A DNA stretch of 56,073 nt. Source: Candidatus Cloacimonadota bacterium. Lineage in GTDB: Bacteria; Cloacimonadota; Cloacimonadia; Cloacimonadales; Cloacimonadaceae. Made by a program: the position numbers and the translations under genes. Below, piece by piece: positions 25,900 through 35,097 of the stretch. The DNA is taken from NCBI GenBank assembly GCA_029561955.1, contig JAKQWO010000074.1, positions 1 to 56,073 of the forward strand, given 5' to 3'. The notes under the pieces were generated by a model. It was not told where the DNA came from. It ran no database searches and was given only the letters and a program-made list of their open reading frames with translations. The first letter of the stretch is position 1, and each line of letters starts with the position of its first letter.

Positions 25900-26279
25900 T
25901 TTATGGCATCGGCACGGATATCGTGAAAATAGCAAGACTGCAGAGAAGCATGGAACAAAACACTCGCATGGCGCAGAAGCTCTTCACAGAAGCGGAGATC
26001 AGCTACTGTGAATCCAGAGCATCCAAATATCAATCCTATGCGGCTCGCTTTGCAGCCAAAGAAGCGGTGATGAAAGCTTTGGGAACGGGATGGGATGAGC
26101 GAGTCCATTGGCAAAACATTGAGATTATCAAGCCTGATGACTCTGCTCCCTGCGTGGTGCTGCACAATGATACCAAGGCTTTTGCTATCGAGCAAGGTTT
26201 GGGTAAAATCCATCTCAGTATCAGCCATGAAAAGGACTATGCCACGGCCTTTGTGGTGGTCGAAAAAACGAATTCTTGA
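25896..26279 (+). CDS. acpS: Holo-[acyl-carrier-protein] synthase
   Basis: A 127-aa enzyme that moves 4'-phosphopantetheine from CoA to ACP. It has the N-terminal GIGTDIVKIARL (Mg-binding Asp), FTEAEISYCESR, and AARFAAKEAVMKALGTG with the KEA signature, and ends in LSISHEKDYATAFVVVE. The length is normal. The ATG overlaps the ogt stop. The following adk promoter overlaps its last codons. Confidence 0.94.
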   Translation: MIYGIGTDIVKIARLQRSMEQNTRMAQKLFTEAEISYCESRASKYQSYAARFAAKEAVMKALGTGWDERVHWQNIEIIKPDDSAPCVVLHNDTKAFAIEQGLGKIHLSISHEKDYATAFVVVEKTNS

Positions 26280-26304
26280 CATATATCGGAAGTTTGAACC
26301 ATTG
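26276..26304 (+). promoter_or_regulatory. Probable promoter of adk
   Basis: TTGACA at 26276-26281 overlaps the acpS stop, and TTG follows after 20 bases, 21 bases before the adk ATG. The -10 hexamer is weak (CCATTG). Confidence 0.4.
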
Positions 26305-26324
26305 TTCTAGAAAAGGCGGTTTTT

Positions 26325-26960
26325 ATGCAATGTATAGTATTATTCGGGATCCAAGGCAGTGGCAAAGGCACACAAGCCAAGCGCTTAAGCGAGGCTCTGG
26401 GCTATAGTCACATCAATATGGGAGACCTCCTGAGAGACCACGTAGCCAGAAACACCAAGCTCGGTCTCAAAGTAAAGAGTATCATTTCAGCGGGTGCGCT
26501 GGTGGATGATGATGTGATCTTTGATCTCTTGGAAAGCATCCTGCACGAACATGTAAATGGGATCATCTTTGATGGTTTCCCGCGCACCGTTGCACAGGCA
26601 GATTATCTGGTGCATCACTTTGAAGTGCATGAGGTTTTCTTTTTGGATCTCTCCGAAGAAGAGGCGGTAAAGCGCATCAGCTCCAGAAGAGTGTGCCCTG
26701 AGTGCGCTGCAAATTACAATATCTTTACCAAAAAGCCACGCGTGGAGGGCGTCTGCGATGTATGTGGAACCGAGCTTGAGATACGTGCAGATGATACACC
26801 GGAAGCCATACATAGAAGATTTGAACAGTATTTTGAGCAGACACATCAGCTCATCGACTACTTTGATGATTTGGGCATTCTCTACAGGGTCAATGCTTCC
26901 CGTAGCGAACAGGAAATCTTTGCAGACATCAGGGATCACTTGAGCAAAAAAGGTTTTTAA
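26325..26960 (+). CDS. adk: Adenylate kinase
   Basis: A 211-aa enzyme interconverting ATP + AMP and 2 ADP. Walker A is LFGIQGSGKGTQAKRL (usually GxPGxGKGT, here IQGSGKGT). It also has INMGDLLRDHV, IIFDGFPRTVAQADYL, and a zinc-type LID with four cysteines (CPEC and CDVC, about residues 126-148). The GDLLR and FPRT motifs are standard. It is followed with no gap by trkH (TAA then ATG). Confidence 0.95.
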   Translation: MQCIVLFGIQGSGKGTQAKRLSEALGYSHINMGDLLRDHVARNTKLGLKVKSIISAGALVDDDVIFDLLESILHEHVNGIIFDGFPRTVAQADYLVHHFEVHEVFFLDLSEEEAVKRISSRRVCPECAANYNIFTKKPRVEGVCDVCGTELEIRADDTPEAIHRRFEQYFEQTHQLIDYFDDLGILYRVNASRSEQEIFADIRDHLSKKGF

Positions 26961-28652
26961 ATGGACACATCCAAAGCTCGCAGAATCCTTGGCAAGGTAG
27001 AGATCTTAGCCTATATACTGGCTATCTGGAGCTTTTTGGTCTTGTTTTTCGAGCCTGTTATTTCATATTACGCTGATTTTGCGCAGGTGGAATACTACAC
27101 AGCTTGGGCAAACTTAGCGATCTTGATGCTCACCATCTTCAACCATGTAGTCAATCCTGCAGACGAAAGGCGAAAGGGACTCATCCTTTTCGATGTTTTC
27201 ATCTTGGTCTTGGGCTTTCTGCTGCTCTTTTATAATGCCAAGTTTGTGGTGTTTTTCCTGCTGATCAGACAGACTTGGTATATCATGCAGTTTCTGCTCT
27301 TTAGGGCCTTTGATGGACGTCTTTACAAGCTGCTGACCGAAAACCCGCCCATCACAGTGATGCTGAGCTTTATCTTGGTGATCTTTGTGGGAACCATACT
27401 TTTGATGATGCCGGTCTCATCTACGCAAGGTCAAGTGACAAATCCAGTGGATGCGCTCTTTATCGCCACATCTGCCACCTGTGTGACAGGTCTCGTGGTG
27501 GTGGATATAGGCAGCCACTTCAGTCTCTTTGGGCAGATTGTGATCCTGCTTTTGATCCAGGTCGGTGGTCTTGGTTTGATGACCATCTCTACCGCTTTCG
27601 CCATAGTTCTGGGTCAGAGGCTTACTCTGAAACTGGAAAGTGCCATGTACAAGGTGGTGGGCGGTAGCCAAAGCTTAAATGTGTTGGTGCTGCTCAAAAA
27701 CATCATGCTGGCCACTCTGATTATTGAGAGTCTGGGAGCCGCCTTTTTGTTCATCCGCTTCAGGACGGATTTTACCCCCATGAAAGCTTTTTACTTCAGC
27801 ATCTTTCACGCGGTGAGCGCATTCTGTAATGCTGGCATCTCACCTTTACCAGGTAACCTAAGCGGCTATGTGGGCGATTATATCGTCAATATCGGTATCA
27901 CGGGGCTCATCATCTTGGGTGGGCTTGGCTTTAACGTGATCATAGATTTGCAACGCTTTATCTTCCGCAGAGACAAGGTGCGCAAGCTGGCTCTGCACAG
28001 TAAGATCGTGCTGCTGGTTACCTCTCTGCTCCTGGTCTTGGGAACCCTTACCTTTTTCTTCACGGAATATCATGGAGCTATGAAGGGTTTTAGCGTGAGC
28101 AACAGGGTTTTAGCATCATGGTTTCAGAGTGTGACTTCCAGAACCGCAGGCTTTAACACCATAGATAACGGTGCTCTGTGTAAGGGATCGCTATTGATTA
28201 CCATAATTCTGATGTTTATCGGAGCTTCGCCCGGTTCTACCGGAGGCGGTATCAAGACCACCACCTTCGCCGTGCTCGTCCTTTCCATCGTAGGTATGTT
28301 TAAAGGAACGAGGGACTTGAGTATCTTTAACCGCAGGATTCCCAATAGCAACTCACGAGAAGCTACGTCTCTGATCGTGCTTTCTGCCATGATCATCTTT
28401 ATCGTGCTCTTTGTGCTTTTACTTGTGGAACCATTTGTTTTTGAGGATCTTATGTTTGAAGCAGTTTCTGCCTTCGGAACAGTGGGGCTTTCGACCGGTA
28501 TCACGCCCTTGCTAACAACCTTAGGTAAACTGCTGATAGCATTACTTATGTATGTGGGACGCATCGGCCCGCTTACATTGATCTACGCTTTTGCGATCAA
28601 AAAGAGCACTGTAAACTTGGGCTATGCTGAAGAAAAGATCGCTATCGGATAA
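26961..28652 (+). CDS. trkH: TrkH/KtrB-family potassium uptake protein
   Basis: A 563-aa membrane transporter whose four P-loop repeats are recognisable by their filter glycines: TCVTGL, FCNAGI, SRTAGFNT and FGTVGLST. About the first 120 residues carry extra helices before the first repeat (starting ILVIFVGTILLMMPVSSTQ). The K+ selectivity signature and the neighbour trkA make the K+ assignment firm; Na+-coupling cannot be decided. It begins directly after adk and is followed by trkA after 14 bases. Confidence 0.93.
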   Translation: MDTSKARRILGKVEILAYILAIWSFLVLFFEPVISYYADFAQVEYYTAWANLAILMLTIFNHVVNPADERRKGLILFDVFILVLGFLLLFYNAKFVVFFLLIRQTWYIMQFLLFRAFDGRLYKLLTENPPITVMLSFILVIFVGTILLMMPVSSTQGQVTNPVDALFIATSATCVTGLVVVDIGSHFSLFGQIVILLLIQVGGLGLMTISTAFAIVLGQRLTLKLESAMYKVVGGSQSLNVLVLLKNIMLATLIIESLGAAFLFIRFRTDFTPMKAFYFSIFHAVSAFCNAGISPLPGNLSGYVGDYIVNIGITGLIILGGLGFNVIIDLQRFIFRRDKVRKLALHSKIVLLVTSLLLVLGTLTFFFTEYHGAMKGFSVSNRVLASWFQSVTSRTAGFNTIDNGALCKGSLLITIILMFIGASPGSTGGGIKTTTFAVLVLSIVGMFKGTRDLSIFNRRIPNSNSREATSLIVLSAMIIFIVLFVLLLVEPFVFEDLMFEAVSAFGTVGLSTGITPLLTTLGKLLIALLMYVGRIGPLTLIYAFAIKKSTVNLGYAEEKIAIG

Positions 28653-28666
28653 AATAAGGAGAATAT

Positions 28667-29371
28667 ATGGCCAGATACGCTGTAATTGGATTGGGTAGGT
28701 TTGGGATGACGGTTGCCACCATCTTGGCAGAATATGGCATGGAAGTGCTTGCCATCGATAGGAAGCAAGATTTGATCGATGAAGTGAGCTCCAAGGTGGC
28801 CAATGCTGTGTGTATGGACAGCACAGATGAAACTGCCTTGCGGACGCTGAACTTAAACGAGATGGATGCCGTGATCATCGGCATAGGAAGCGACATCCAG
28901 GAGTGCATCCTCACCGCTGCCATCCTCAAAAAGATAGGCGTGAGCATGATTTACTCCAAGGTGGAAGACCATCTGCATGGACGCATCATGGAGCTGATCG
29001 GCGTACAGCATGTGCTGCTTCCGGAAGAGATCGTAGGCAATCAATTGGCAAAGAAGCTGATTTCTACAAACATCCTCGAATATATCAATCTCTCCAGTGG
29101 TCATACCATCATTGAGCTTGTCGCACCCGCAGAATTTGTGGGTAAGACCCTGCAAGAGCTCTCGTTACCACTCAATAGGGGTATCAATGTGATTGCCATT
29201 AAATTCAAGTATCTCTCCGTCACAGAAGAGGGCGAGAACGTGATCGAAAACCGCCTCAACGATATGCCCGGAGCCAACGATGTGATCAACGAAGGAGACG
29301 TCCTGATCCTGTTGGGTTCCAAAGGCAATGTGGATAAACTCATCTACGATACCGGTGGGAAGAAGGAATAA
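28667..29371 (+). CDS. trkA: Trk/Ktr potassium channel regulator TrkA (RCK)
   Basis: A 234-aa cytoplasmic protein with an N-terminal RCK Rossmann domain (YAVIGLGRFGMTVATILAEYG, then the acidic AIDRKQ strand) and a C-terminal TrkA_C domain (HTIIELVAPAEFVGKTLQEL). It binds nucleotide and gates the TrkH partner. This single-RCK form is the Ktr-like type rather than the tandem-RCK E. coli TrkA. Its TAA touches the next start. Confidence 0.93.
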   Translation: MARYAVIGLGRFGMTVATILAEYGMEVLAIDRKQDLIDEVSSKVANAVCMDSTDETALRTLNLNEMDAVIIGIGSDIQECILTAAILKKIGVSMIYSKVEDHLHGRIMELIGVQHVLLPEEIVGNQLAKKLISTNILEYINLSSGHTIIELVAPAEFVGKTLQELSLPLNRGINVIAIKFKYLSVTEEGENVIENRLNDMPGANDVINEGDVLILLGSKGNVDKLIYDTGGKKE

Positions 29372-29372
29372 C

Positions 29373-30128
29373 ATGAAAAAATCATTTAAAAGACGTTTCC
29401 AGCTCTCCATGCTGCTCATGCTGGCATTGGTGATCCTTCAGACGGTGCTGGTCTTCATCATCCTCAATAGTTCCAACAAGCTCAACGAGCTGGTTAACGA
29501 CCTCCAGACCATCCTCATCATCTTCCTGTTTATTATCTTTGTAATCTTCATCGTGATGCTCTATTACCTGCCTCACAAATTGCGCAAGTCGCTCAAGGAG
29601 GTGGAGGATTTGATCGAGCAGATCTCGCAAGGTGACTATAAGATAGATATAGACTTCACTACCTACGATCAGGATGCCGATAGCCTGAGGCTGATTTTGG
29701 CGCTTGATAGAATGCTAAAAATCATCATGCGTTTCGATCAGGTGAAAGCTGATAAGATCTTTGAGCACCATCAGAGGATCAACCAACTCATCAACATCCT
29801 GCCTCAGGGTGTGATGATCATCAGCACTTCGGGTGAAGTGGCCTATTGCAACGACCGGCTGCGTGTGATGTATCCCATCCTCAATGAAGTCAGCAATATC
29901 AACGAGTTTATCCTCAACGATGTCTTTGATTCCAGGCTGTTCAACTCCATCAGCTTAGCTCTCAGGCACGGGAAGAACCTCTACAATGAGAAGGTGAGGG
30001 GAGATTCTCCTGCGACCAAAGCTATCCTCAATGGTTCTATCATACGCGACCGTAAAGGCTTTGCCACGGGTGCGGTATTTGTAATTGATTTTATCAGCAA
30101 TGCGACAGCAGATCAAGATAGTATTTGA
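29373..30128 (+). CDS. Membrane HAMP-PAS sensor-like protein without output domain
   Basis: A 252-aa protein from ATG 29373; an upstream in-frame codon at 29328 lies inside trkA. Two close helices (about residues 10-32 and 45-66) enclose only a short external loop. A HAMP-like helical region follows (about 68-120, KEVEDLIEQISQGDYKIDI), then a PAS-like domain (from about 143, INILPQGVMIISTSGEVAYCNDRL) to the end. There is no histidine kinase, GGDEF or methyl-accepting region. The position right after trkA suggests a signalling role tied to K+ uptake, but this is inference. It overlaps the next gene. Confidence 0.68.
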   Translation: MKKSFKRRFQLSMLLMLALVILQTVLVFIILNSSNKLNELVNDLQTILIIFLFIIFVIFIVMLYYLPHKLRKSLKEVEDLIEQISQGDYKIDIDFTTYDQDADSLRLILALDRMLKIIMRFDQVKADKIFEHHQRINQLINILPQGVMIISTSGEVAYCNDRLRVMYPILNEVSNINEFILNDVFDSRLFNSISLALRHGKNLYNEKVRGDSPATKAILNGSIIRDRKGFATGAVFVIDFISNATADQDSI

Positions 30129-31128
30129 AGAAGAGAGGCCTTGCCGGCTGGATAAACACCTGAGTGAGCTCAGGATACAGGAGCTCTACAGCCGCACCTT
30201 TATCGAAAAACTGATAGACCAAGACCGCATCCTGGTAAACCAGATCCCCGTGAAAAAGAGCTACCTCTTGGAAGCGGGAGATGTGGTAAGCATCAATCTG
30301 CCCGAACCCGAACCTCAGGATATCGAACCTCAAGACATCCCACTTGATATCGTGTATGAAGATAAAGACTTGGCGGTGATCAACAAAGCTGCAGGCATGA
30401 TCGTGCATCCCGGTTTTGGCAACCCCAAGGACACGCTGGTGAACGCCATGCTCTATCACTTTAAAGACAATCTATCCCGCGGAAGAGCAATTGACAGACC
30501 TGGCATCGTGCATCGCTTAGATAGCGGTACCAGCGGTTTGATGATCATCGCCAAAAACGATATCGCCCAGAGCAAGCTCAACGACATGTTTGCCCACAGA
30601 GAGGTGAAAAAGACCTATCTGGCGATCTGCTGCGGTGTTCCGGATGAGGCAGAAGGAACCATCATCACCAATATCGGACGCTCTATTAACAACCCGAGAA
30701 AGATGTGCGTGACAAACCAGGGCAGGCAGGCCATCACTCACTACAAGGTGCTGCATTTCTTTGATTTCTTTGCCTTTCTTGCAGTGGATTTGGAGACAGG
30801 CAGGATGCATCAGATCCGGGTGCATTTTGATCATTTGGGACATCCTCTTTTGGGAGATTTGCTCTATAATACACGTTCCAGAGTGCATTCAATCGTGCCC
30901 CCAAACATGAAGCGCAAGGTCTCTGAACTCCTGGTTAACCATCTGCGCCGTCAGGCCTTACACGCTTGGAGGCTGGAGTTTGAGCATCCCATTACCGGGA
31001 AGACTTTAGACATCCACGTCCCACCACCGGAAGACATGCTCTATGCACTTTCCTGGCTGGATGCAAACTTTGCTATTGACAAACCAAGCCTAAATTTAGA
31101 AGCTATACTCAAAGACGAATTACAGTGA
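30100..31128 (+). CDS. rluD: RluA-family pseudouridine synthase (RluD-like)
   Basis: A 342-aa RluA-type pseudouridine synthase with an N-terminal S4-like RNA-binding domain (RLDKHLSEL to GDVVSINL) and the catalytic domain with [18 protein letters not shown] (Asp nucleophile in HRLD). The later [22 protein letters not shown] is standard. It most resembles RluD, which modifies helix 69 of 23S rRNA, though RluC-type specificity cannot be excluded. ATG 30100 is preferred over 30085. It overlaps the PAS gene by 29 bases and ribBA by 4. Confidence 0.9.
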   Translation: MRQQIKIVFEEERPCRLDKHLSELRIQELYSRTFIEKLIDQDRILVNQIPVKKSYLLEAGDVVSINLPEPEPQDIEPQDIPLDIVYEDKDLAVINKAAGMIVHPGFGNPKDTLVNAMLYHFKDNLSRGRAIDRPGIVHRLDSGTSGLMIIAKNDIAQSKLNDMFAHREVKKTYLAICCGVPDEAEGTIITNIGRSINNPRKMCVTNQGRQAITHYKVLHFFDFFAFLAVDLETGRMHQIRVHFDHLGHPLLGDLLYNTRSRVHSIVPPNMKRKVSELLVNHLRRQALHAWRLEFEHPITGKTLDIHVPPPEDMLYALSWLDANFAIDKPSLNLEAILKDELQ

Positions 31129-32357
31129 TTAACATGAATAACAACCATACTAACGACCCCTTTGTGACAGTGGAAGAAGCGGTGCAGATCGTCGCTTCCG
31201 GCCAGATGCTGATCGTTGTTGATGACGAAAACCGTGAGAATGAGGGAGACCTCGTCATGGCGGCAGACCTCATCACCAGCGAAGCTGTAAATTTTATGAT
31301 CACCAAAGGTAAAGGCCTCCTCTGCGTGCCCATGCGTGAAGAAGCTCTCAAGCGCTTGGATATCCCGCTCATGACGCGCCACAGCACAGATAGACACGGC
31401 ACCAAATTTACCATCACGGTGGATGCAGCGGTCGGCACCACCACCGGCATTTCCGCTCCAGAACGTGCGATCACGATCCGAAACTTGGCCGATCCCAATG
31501 CTAAGGCGGAAGACTTCGTACGTCCCGGGCATATCTTCCCTCTCTGTGCAGAGCGAGGTGGGGTGCTCAAAAGAGCGGGACACACCGAAGCTTCCGTAGA
31601 CCTGGCCGAAATGGCTGGCAGGGCTCCCGTAGCGGCAATTTGTGAGATCATCCGTGACGATGGCGAGATGGCCAGAATGGACGACCTCATCCTCTTTGCC
31701 AAAGAGCATGGATTCAAGATTTTGACGATTGCTGACCTGATCCGCTATCGCCGTCATCAAGAATGCCTGGTGGAGCAGGTTGCCAGAGCTAAACTACCCA
31801 CTCCTTACGGTGAGTTTGATATCTACACCTTTGTTTCCACCATTTCGGATGAATACCATCTGGCCCTGGTTTTGGGAGAGATTGATCCTACCCAGCCGGT
31901 GCTCACTCGTGTGCACTCCGAATGCCTCACCGGAGACGCTCTCCATTCTCTACGCTGTGATTGCGGTCAGCAGCTTACCCGTGCTTTTGAGATGATTTCT
32001 GCCGAGGGCAGAGGTGTGATCCTCTATATGAGGCAAGAGGGGAGAGGTATAGGCTTGCTCAATAAGATCCGGGCTTATCATCTGCAAGATAATGGTATGG
32101 ACACCGTGCAGGCCAACATCAAATTGGGCTTTCCACCGGATTTGCGAGATTATGGTATTGGGGCTCAGATACTGAAACGCCTGGGTGTCAAGAAGATGCG
32201 CCTGCTTACCAACAACCCCACCAAGATCGTGGGCTTGAAGGGCTATGGCATCGAGATCGTTGAGCGCGTTCCCATCGAGATAAAGGCTCAGGCAGAAAAC
32301 CACGATTACCTAAAAACCAAGAAAGACAAAATGGGGCACATCCTACATGACTTATAA
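31125..32357 (+). CDS. ribBA: Bifunctional DHBP synthase / GTP cyclohydrolase II
   Basis: A 410-aa riboflavin enzyme. Residues about 1-205 are RibB ([52 protein letters not shown]), making 3,4-dihydroxy-2-butanone 4-phosphate from ribulose 5-phosphate. Residues about 210-410 are RibA with zinc ligands ([10 protein letters not shown], then LRCDCG) and [10 protein letters not shown], opening GTP. The start may be GTG 31125 or ATG 31134. No FMN riboswitch precedes it and no other rib gene is nearby. It overlaps the TPM gene. Confidence 0.93.
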   Translation: MINMNNNHTNDPFVTVEEAVQIVASGQMLIVVDDENRENEGDLVMAADLITSEAVNFMITKGKGLLCVPMREEALKRLDIPLMTRHSTDRHGTKFTITVDAAVGTTTGISAPERAITIRNLADPNAKAEDFVRPGHIFPLCAERGGVLKRAGHTEASVDLAEMAGRAPVAAICEIIRDDGEMARMDDLILFAKEHGFKILTIADLIRYRRHQECLVEQVARAKLPTPYGEFDIYTFVSTISDEYHLALVLGEIDPTQPVLTRVHSECLTGDALHSLRCDCGQQLTRAFEMISAEGRGVILYMRQEGRGIGLLNKIRAYHLQDNGMDTVQANIKLGFPPDLRDYGIGAQILKRLGVKKMRLLTNNPTKIVGLKGYGIEIVERVPIEIKAQAENHDYLKTKKDKMGHILHDL

Positions 32358-33153
32358 GAACAAACTCATTGCCATCCTGTTACTTGTGCTTGCGTTCAGC
32401 CTCTTTAGCAAGCTCAACATTCCAGAACCGGTAGGTTTTGTAAACGACTTTGCCAAGGTGATGAGCGAAGAAACGGTAAATCAAATCAACGATTGGTGCA
32501 TCGAGCTCAAAGAAAAGACGGATGTGGAATTGGCTATCGGCACCTTTGAATCCGTAGGAGAAGCTCAGGATGAGAAAGAATTTGCTGTGAAAGCCTTTGA
32601 GCAGTGGAAGGTGGGTAACAAGAAGGATGAAGGCATACTCATCATCATGGGGCTCAAAGAACGCCGGCTCAGGATCGAAGTTGGTTATGGTGCAGAGGGT
32701 TACATCACAGACAGCTACGCAAGCCGAGTGTATAGAGAGATGGCTGCGATGCTAACCAAAGGTAGTGAAGATTGGGATGGTGCTTTCACACAAGGCAGCC
32801 TGATGCTGATCAGCGAAGTTGCCAAGGAGAAGGGAGTTACCATCACCGGTGTATCAGACTTTAGCAAAGGAAAAACAACGAAAAAGGACGATGAAGGTGG
32901 CGGTGCCGTCTTGATAGTCTTTTTTATCATCTTCATCTTTCTCATCATCATCACGCGTGGAAAGATACTTGCATGGCTATGGGCTTGGTTTATTCTGAGC
33001 GGTGGCCCTGGAAGTGGTGGCAGTGGTGGCAGCGGCGGCTTTGGAGGCGGAAGTTCATCAGGTAGCAGCTCAAGCAGTTCCGGCGGTTTTGGAGGCTTCG
33101 GTGGCTTTGGAGGCGGGCGTTCAGGTGGCGGCGGAGCAGGAGGAGGTTTTTAA
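32347..33153 (+). CDS. TPM-domain membrane protein with glycine-rich tail
   Basis: A 268-aa protein with a signal-like N-terminus (1-20), a TPM phosphatase-like domain (about residues 25-170, [47 protein letters not shown]), one membrane helix (about 192-212) and a Gly/Ser-rich tail (about 225-268) with GGFGG repeats. TPM proteins of this form (YgcG type) are common and their role is unsettled. The start overlaps ribBA by 11 bases. The following DUF445-like gene starts at the very next base. Confidence 0.86.
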   Translation: MTYKNKLIAILLLVLAFSLFSKLNIPEPVGFVNDFAKVMSEETVNQINDWCIELKEKTDVELAIGTFESVGEAQDEKEFAVKAFEQWKVGNKKDEGILIIMGLKERRLRIEVGYGAEGYITDSYASRVYREMAAMLTKGSEDWDGAFTQGSLMLISEVAKEKGVTITGVSDFSKGKTTKKDDEGGGAVLIVFFIIFIFLIIITRGKILAWLWAWFILSGGPGSGGSGGSGGFGGGSSSGSSSSSSGGFGGFGGFGGGRSGGGGAGGGF

Positions 33154-33732
33154 ATGATTGCTCTCAAATCTATCAGTTTCATCCTATGGAATATGTTATT
33201 AGGCACCCTAATACTACTTTCCGTAGATTGGCTTTTGTTCAACCTGAAAAGAAGACATTTCTTGGGGATTCATATCCCATTTACCCCAGGTTTCATTGTC
33301 AGAAAGCGTGAATGGCTCTTCAATAAGGTTAGAGACCTACTTCACGATTATTTGGAACAAGCGGAAAACAAGCAGAATAAAAGTGGCTATTTGAGCAAAT
33401 GGGAACAGAAGATACGAGATACCGTCTATGAAAAGGCAGAGTTTGTCAATGGCTGGCCTTTGCTACCCAAGAAGCTCAAAGATAAGATACGCAATATGCT
33501 TGCCGATTCGGTGAAGGGAATCGCTTCCAAGATTCTCAGACGCACCGTTCCGCATCTGATCGAGCAGTGGAGAGTGGAATACCGTATCGATGAATTTGAT
33601 GCCAAGTTTGATGTCGCCTTCTTGAAGAAATACTGGCGTAAGTATGTGCTCAAGTACCTCTTATGGTTCTTTTGGGTCATCAATTTCCTCATTGGCATCA
33701 TGAACATGATCTGGTTTTTGATCCTGATCTAA
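33154..33732 (+). CDS. DUF445-like membrane protein
   Basis: A 192-aa protein with an N-terminal helix (about 1-24), a soluble middle part and a C-terminal hydrophobic hairpin (about 168-192). The segment IPFTPGFIVRKREWLFNKVRDLL resembles the conserved IPFTPGLIPRRR of DUF445/UPF0754 proteins, but this protein is shorter than typical members, so the call is tentative. It starts directly after the TPM gene, as if co-translated, and a terminator follows. Confidence 0.6.
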   Translation: MIALKSISFILWNMLLGTLILLSVDWLLFNLKRRHFLGIHIPFTPGFIVRKREWLFNKVRDLLHDYLEQAENKQNKSGYLSKWEQKIRDTVYEKAEFVNGWPLLPKKLKDKIRNMLADSVKGIASKILRRTVPHLIEQWRVEYRIDEFDAKFDVAFLKKYWRKYVLKYLLWFFWVINFLIGIMNMIWFLILI

Positions 33733-33746
33733 TCTGGCACTATATC

Positions 33747-33782
33747 GCTGGGTGGCTTGCATGTAGAGCTGCCCAGCTTTTT
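33747..33782 (+). terminator. Strong Rho-independent terminator
   Basis: GCTGGGTGGCT (33747-33757) pairs over all 11 positions (two G-T pairs) with AGCTGCCCAGC (33767-33777) around TGCATGTAG, followed by TTTTT. It ends the long plus-strand run from adk to the DUF445-like gene. Confidence 0.88.
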
Positions 33783-33852
33783 ATCCCAGAGAATAGCGGC
33801 GGTTCAGCGACTGCTGACTACCTTTTGGTCGCTACAGTAAGCGATCCTATCT

Positions 33853-33946
33853 CTTCCTTGCTTAGCCGCCCGGTGATTACTCGGAGCCACTCGGGAAAAA
33901 CCCGAGTATCACCACGGCATCGCCCTGCGGGTAAGCAAGAGCGAAG
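33853..33946 (+). repeat. Nested palindromic element, copy 2
   Basis: The same element as at 7454, here in the convergent gap before lptG. The left arm and inner hairpin CTCGGG-AAAAA-CCCGAG are identical to copy 1. The right arm is decayed (CGCCCTGCGGG in place of CACCGGGCGGG). No T-run follows. Confidence 0.85.
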
Positions 33947-33993
33947 GGGGTGACGAGTGAGAAAGCTCAACTTTGGGAAGGAACCTATTGGGC

Positions 33994-35085
33994 TTAGATC
34001 TCAGCTTTCTTTAAGAAGCCAAATCCCAGGATTGTGAAAAAGATATTGGGTAACCATGCCGCCCAGACCGGATGTAAGACACCGCCGTAGCCCAAGCTTT
34101 GGCTCACTCTCACCACGATGAGGTAGGTAAAACACACCACCAAACCCAAGAGGAAGATCAAGCCTCGTCCTTTGGAGCGAATGTTGCTGGTGGCTACCGG
34201 GATAAAGAAGAAGATCACGATCAAGTTGGTGAGCGGGAAGGCGATTTTCATATGCAAATCTACCACCTCACGGTTTGTCTCTTCGCCCATCTTTTCCAAT
34301 CTGGCGATATATTCTCTGAGCTCCATAAAGTTTAGGCTCAAGGTCTTCTTGGTGATGCGGATAAAGTCTTGTGGTACCACATCCAAGAACTTCTTATCTG
34401 TTCTCGGATAATGCTGCCAGTTCACCTGTTTTCCATCCTTAAAATTCCGCACAACGCAATCCTGTAGAATCCAGTTATTGCCATCCCAAGATGCAGCAGT
34501 TGCGGTGAGATGCTGAATCACCTCTTCGTTATCTTCATCCAGTTTTACCAGATCTATGACCCTGAGTGTGTTTTGATAGCCATCAAAGAAGCCGAAATAG
34601 TAAAAGTCGTTTTCTTTGCCCTGATAGTGCACCCCGGCCTTCAGCATCTGATCATCAGGCTGCTCGCCTTTGATCTGCACATTATACACATATGAGCGTG
34701 TAGACTCCGCCCAGGGAAGCAGGTATTCTCCCATAACAGCTACACCAACGCTGATGAGCAAGCCGATCACAAAGAGAGGCAGCATAGCCCTTTTGATGCT
34801 CACGCCTGCAGCTCTGATCGCCACACTTTCGTTGTGTTTGGAAAGCGAGTTCATCATAAAGAGTCCGGTAAGAAGCACGGTCACAGGTGAAGTCAGCACC
34901 AATAAATAGGGCAAGCGCAGGAGGTAGTAGACGAATGCCTGTTGCGTATTGGCTCCGGCGCGCATCAGCCTGGGCAGGTTATCTATCACATCGATGACGA
35001 TAAAAACGGCGGCAAAGCTAAGGAAGATGATCAGATAGGTGCGCAGAAACTCACGGATGATGTAGCGGTCAAGTTTGCGGATCAT
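33994..35085 (-). CDS. lptG: LptG-type lipopolysaccharide permease (YjgQ/YjgP)
   Basis: A 363-aa membrane protein of the LptF/LptG family: three helices near each end and a periplasmic beta-jellyroll-like middle. Opening KLDRYIIREFLRTYLIIF, then VLLTGLFMMNSLSKHNESVAIRAAGVSI (the coupling-helix motif) are family marks. It forms half of the inner-membrane LptB2FG transporter that extracts LPS. It is last in a minus-strand run with lptF and ligA. The lptF/lptG labels are by order and length and could be swapped. Confidence 0.85.
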   Translation of the reverse strand: MIRKLDRYIIREFLRTYLIIFLSFAAVFIVIDVIDNLPRLMRAGANTQQAFVYYLLRLPYLLVLTSPVTVLLTGLFMMNSLSKHNESVAIRAAGVSIKRAMLPLFVIGLLISVGVAVMGEYLLPWAESTRSYVYNVQIKGEQPDDQMLKAGVHYQGKENDFYYFGFFDGYQNTLRVIDLVKLDEDNEEVIQHLTATAASWDGNNWILQDCVVRNFKDGKQVNWQHYPRTDKKFLDVVPQDFIRITKKTLSLNFMELREYIARLEKMGEETNREVVDLHMKIAFPLTNLIVIFFFIPVATSNIRSKGRGLIFLLGLVVCFTYLIVVRVSQSLGYGGVLHPVWAAWLPNIFFTILGFGFLKKAEI

Positions 35086-35097
35086 TTTACTCCCCTC

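Noticed and set aside
31050-31134. FMN riboswitch before ribBA
   Set aside because: ribBA is within an operon, its start overlaps the rluD-like stop, and no RFN-type sequence is present.
33663-33953. Possible small gene spanning the DUF445-like end and the palindromic element
   Set aside because: It overlaps the real gene and the terminator at 33747, and its C-terminal part is simply the translated repeat.
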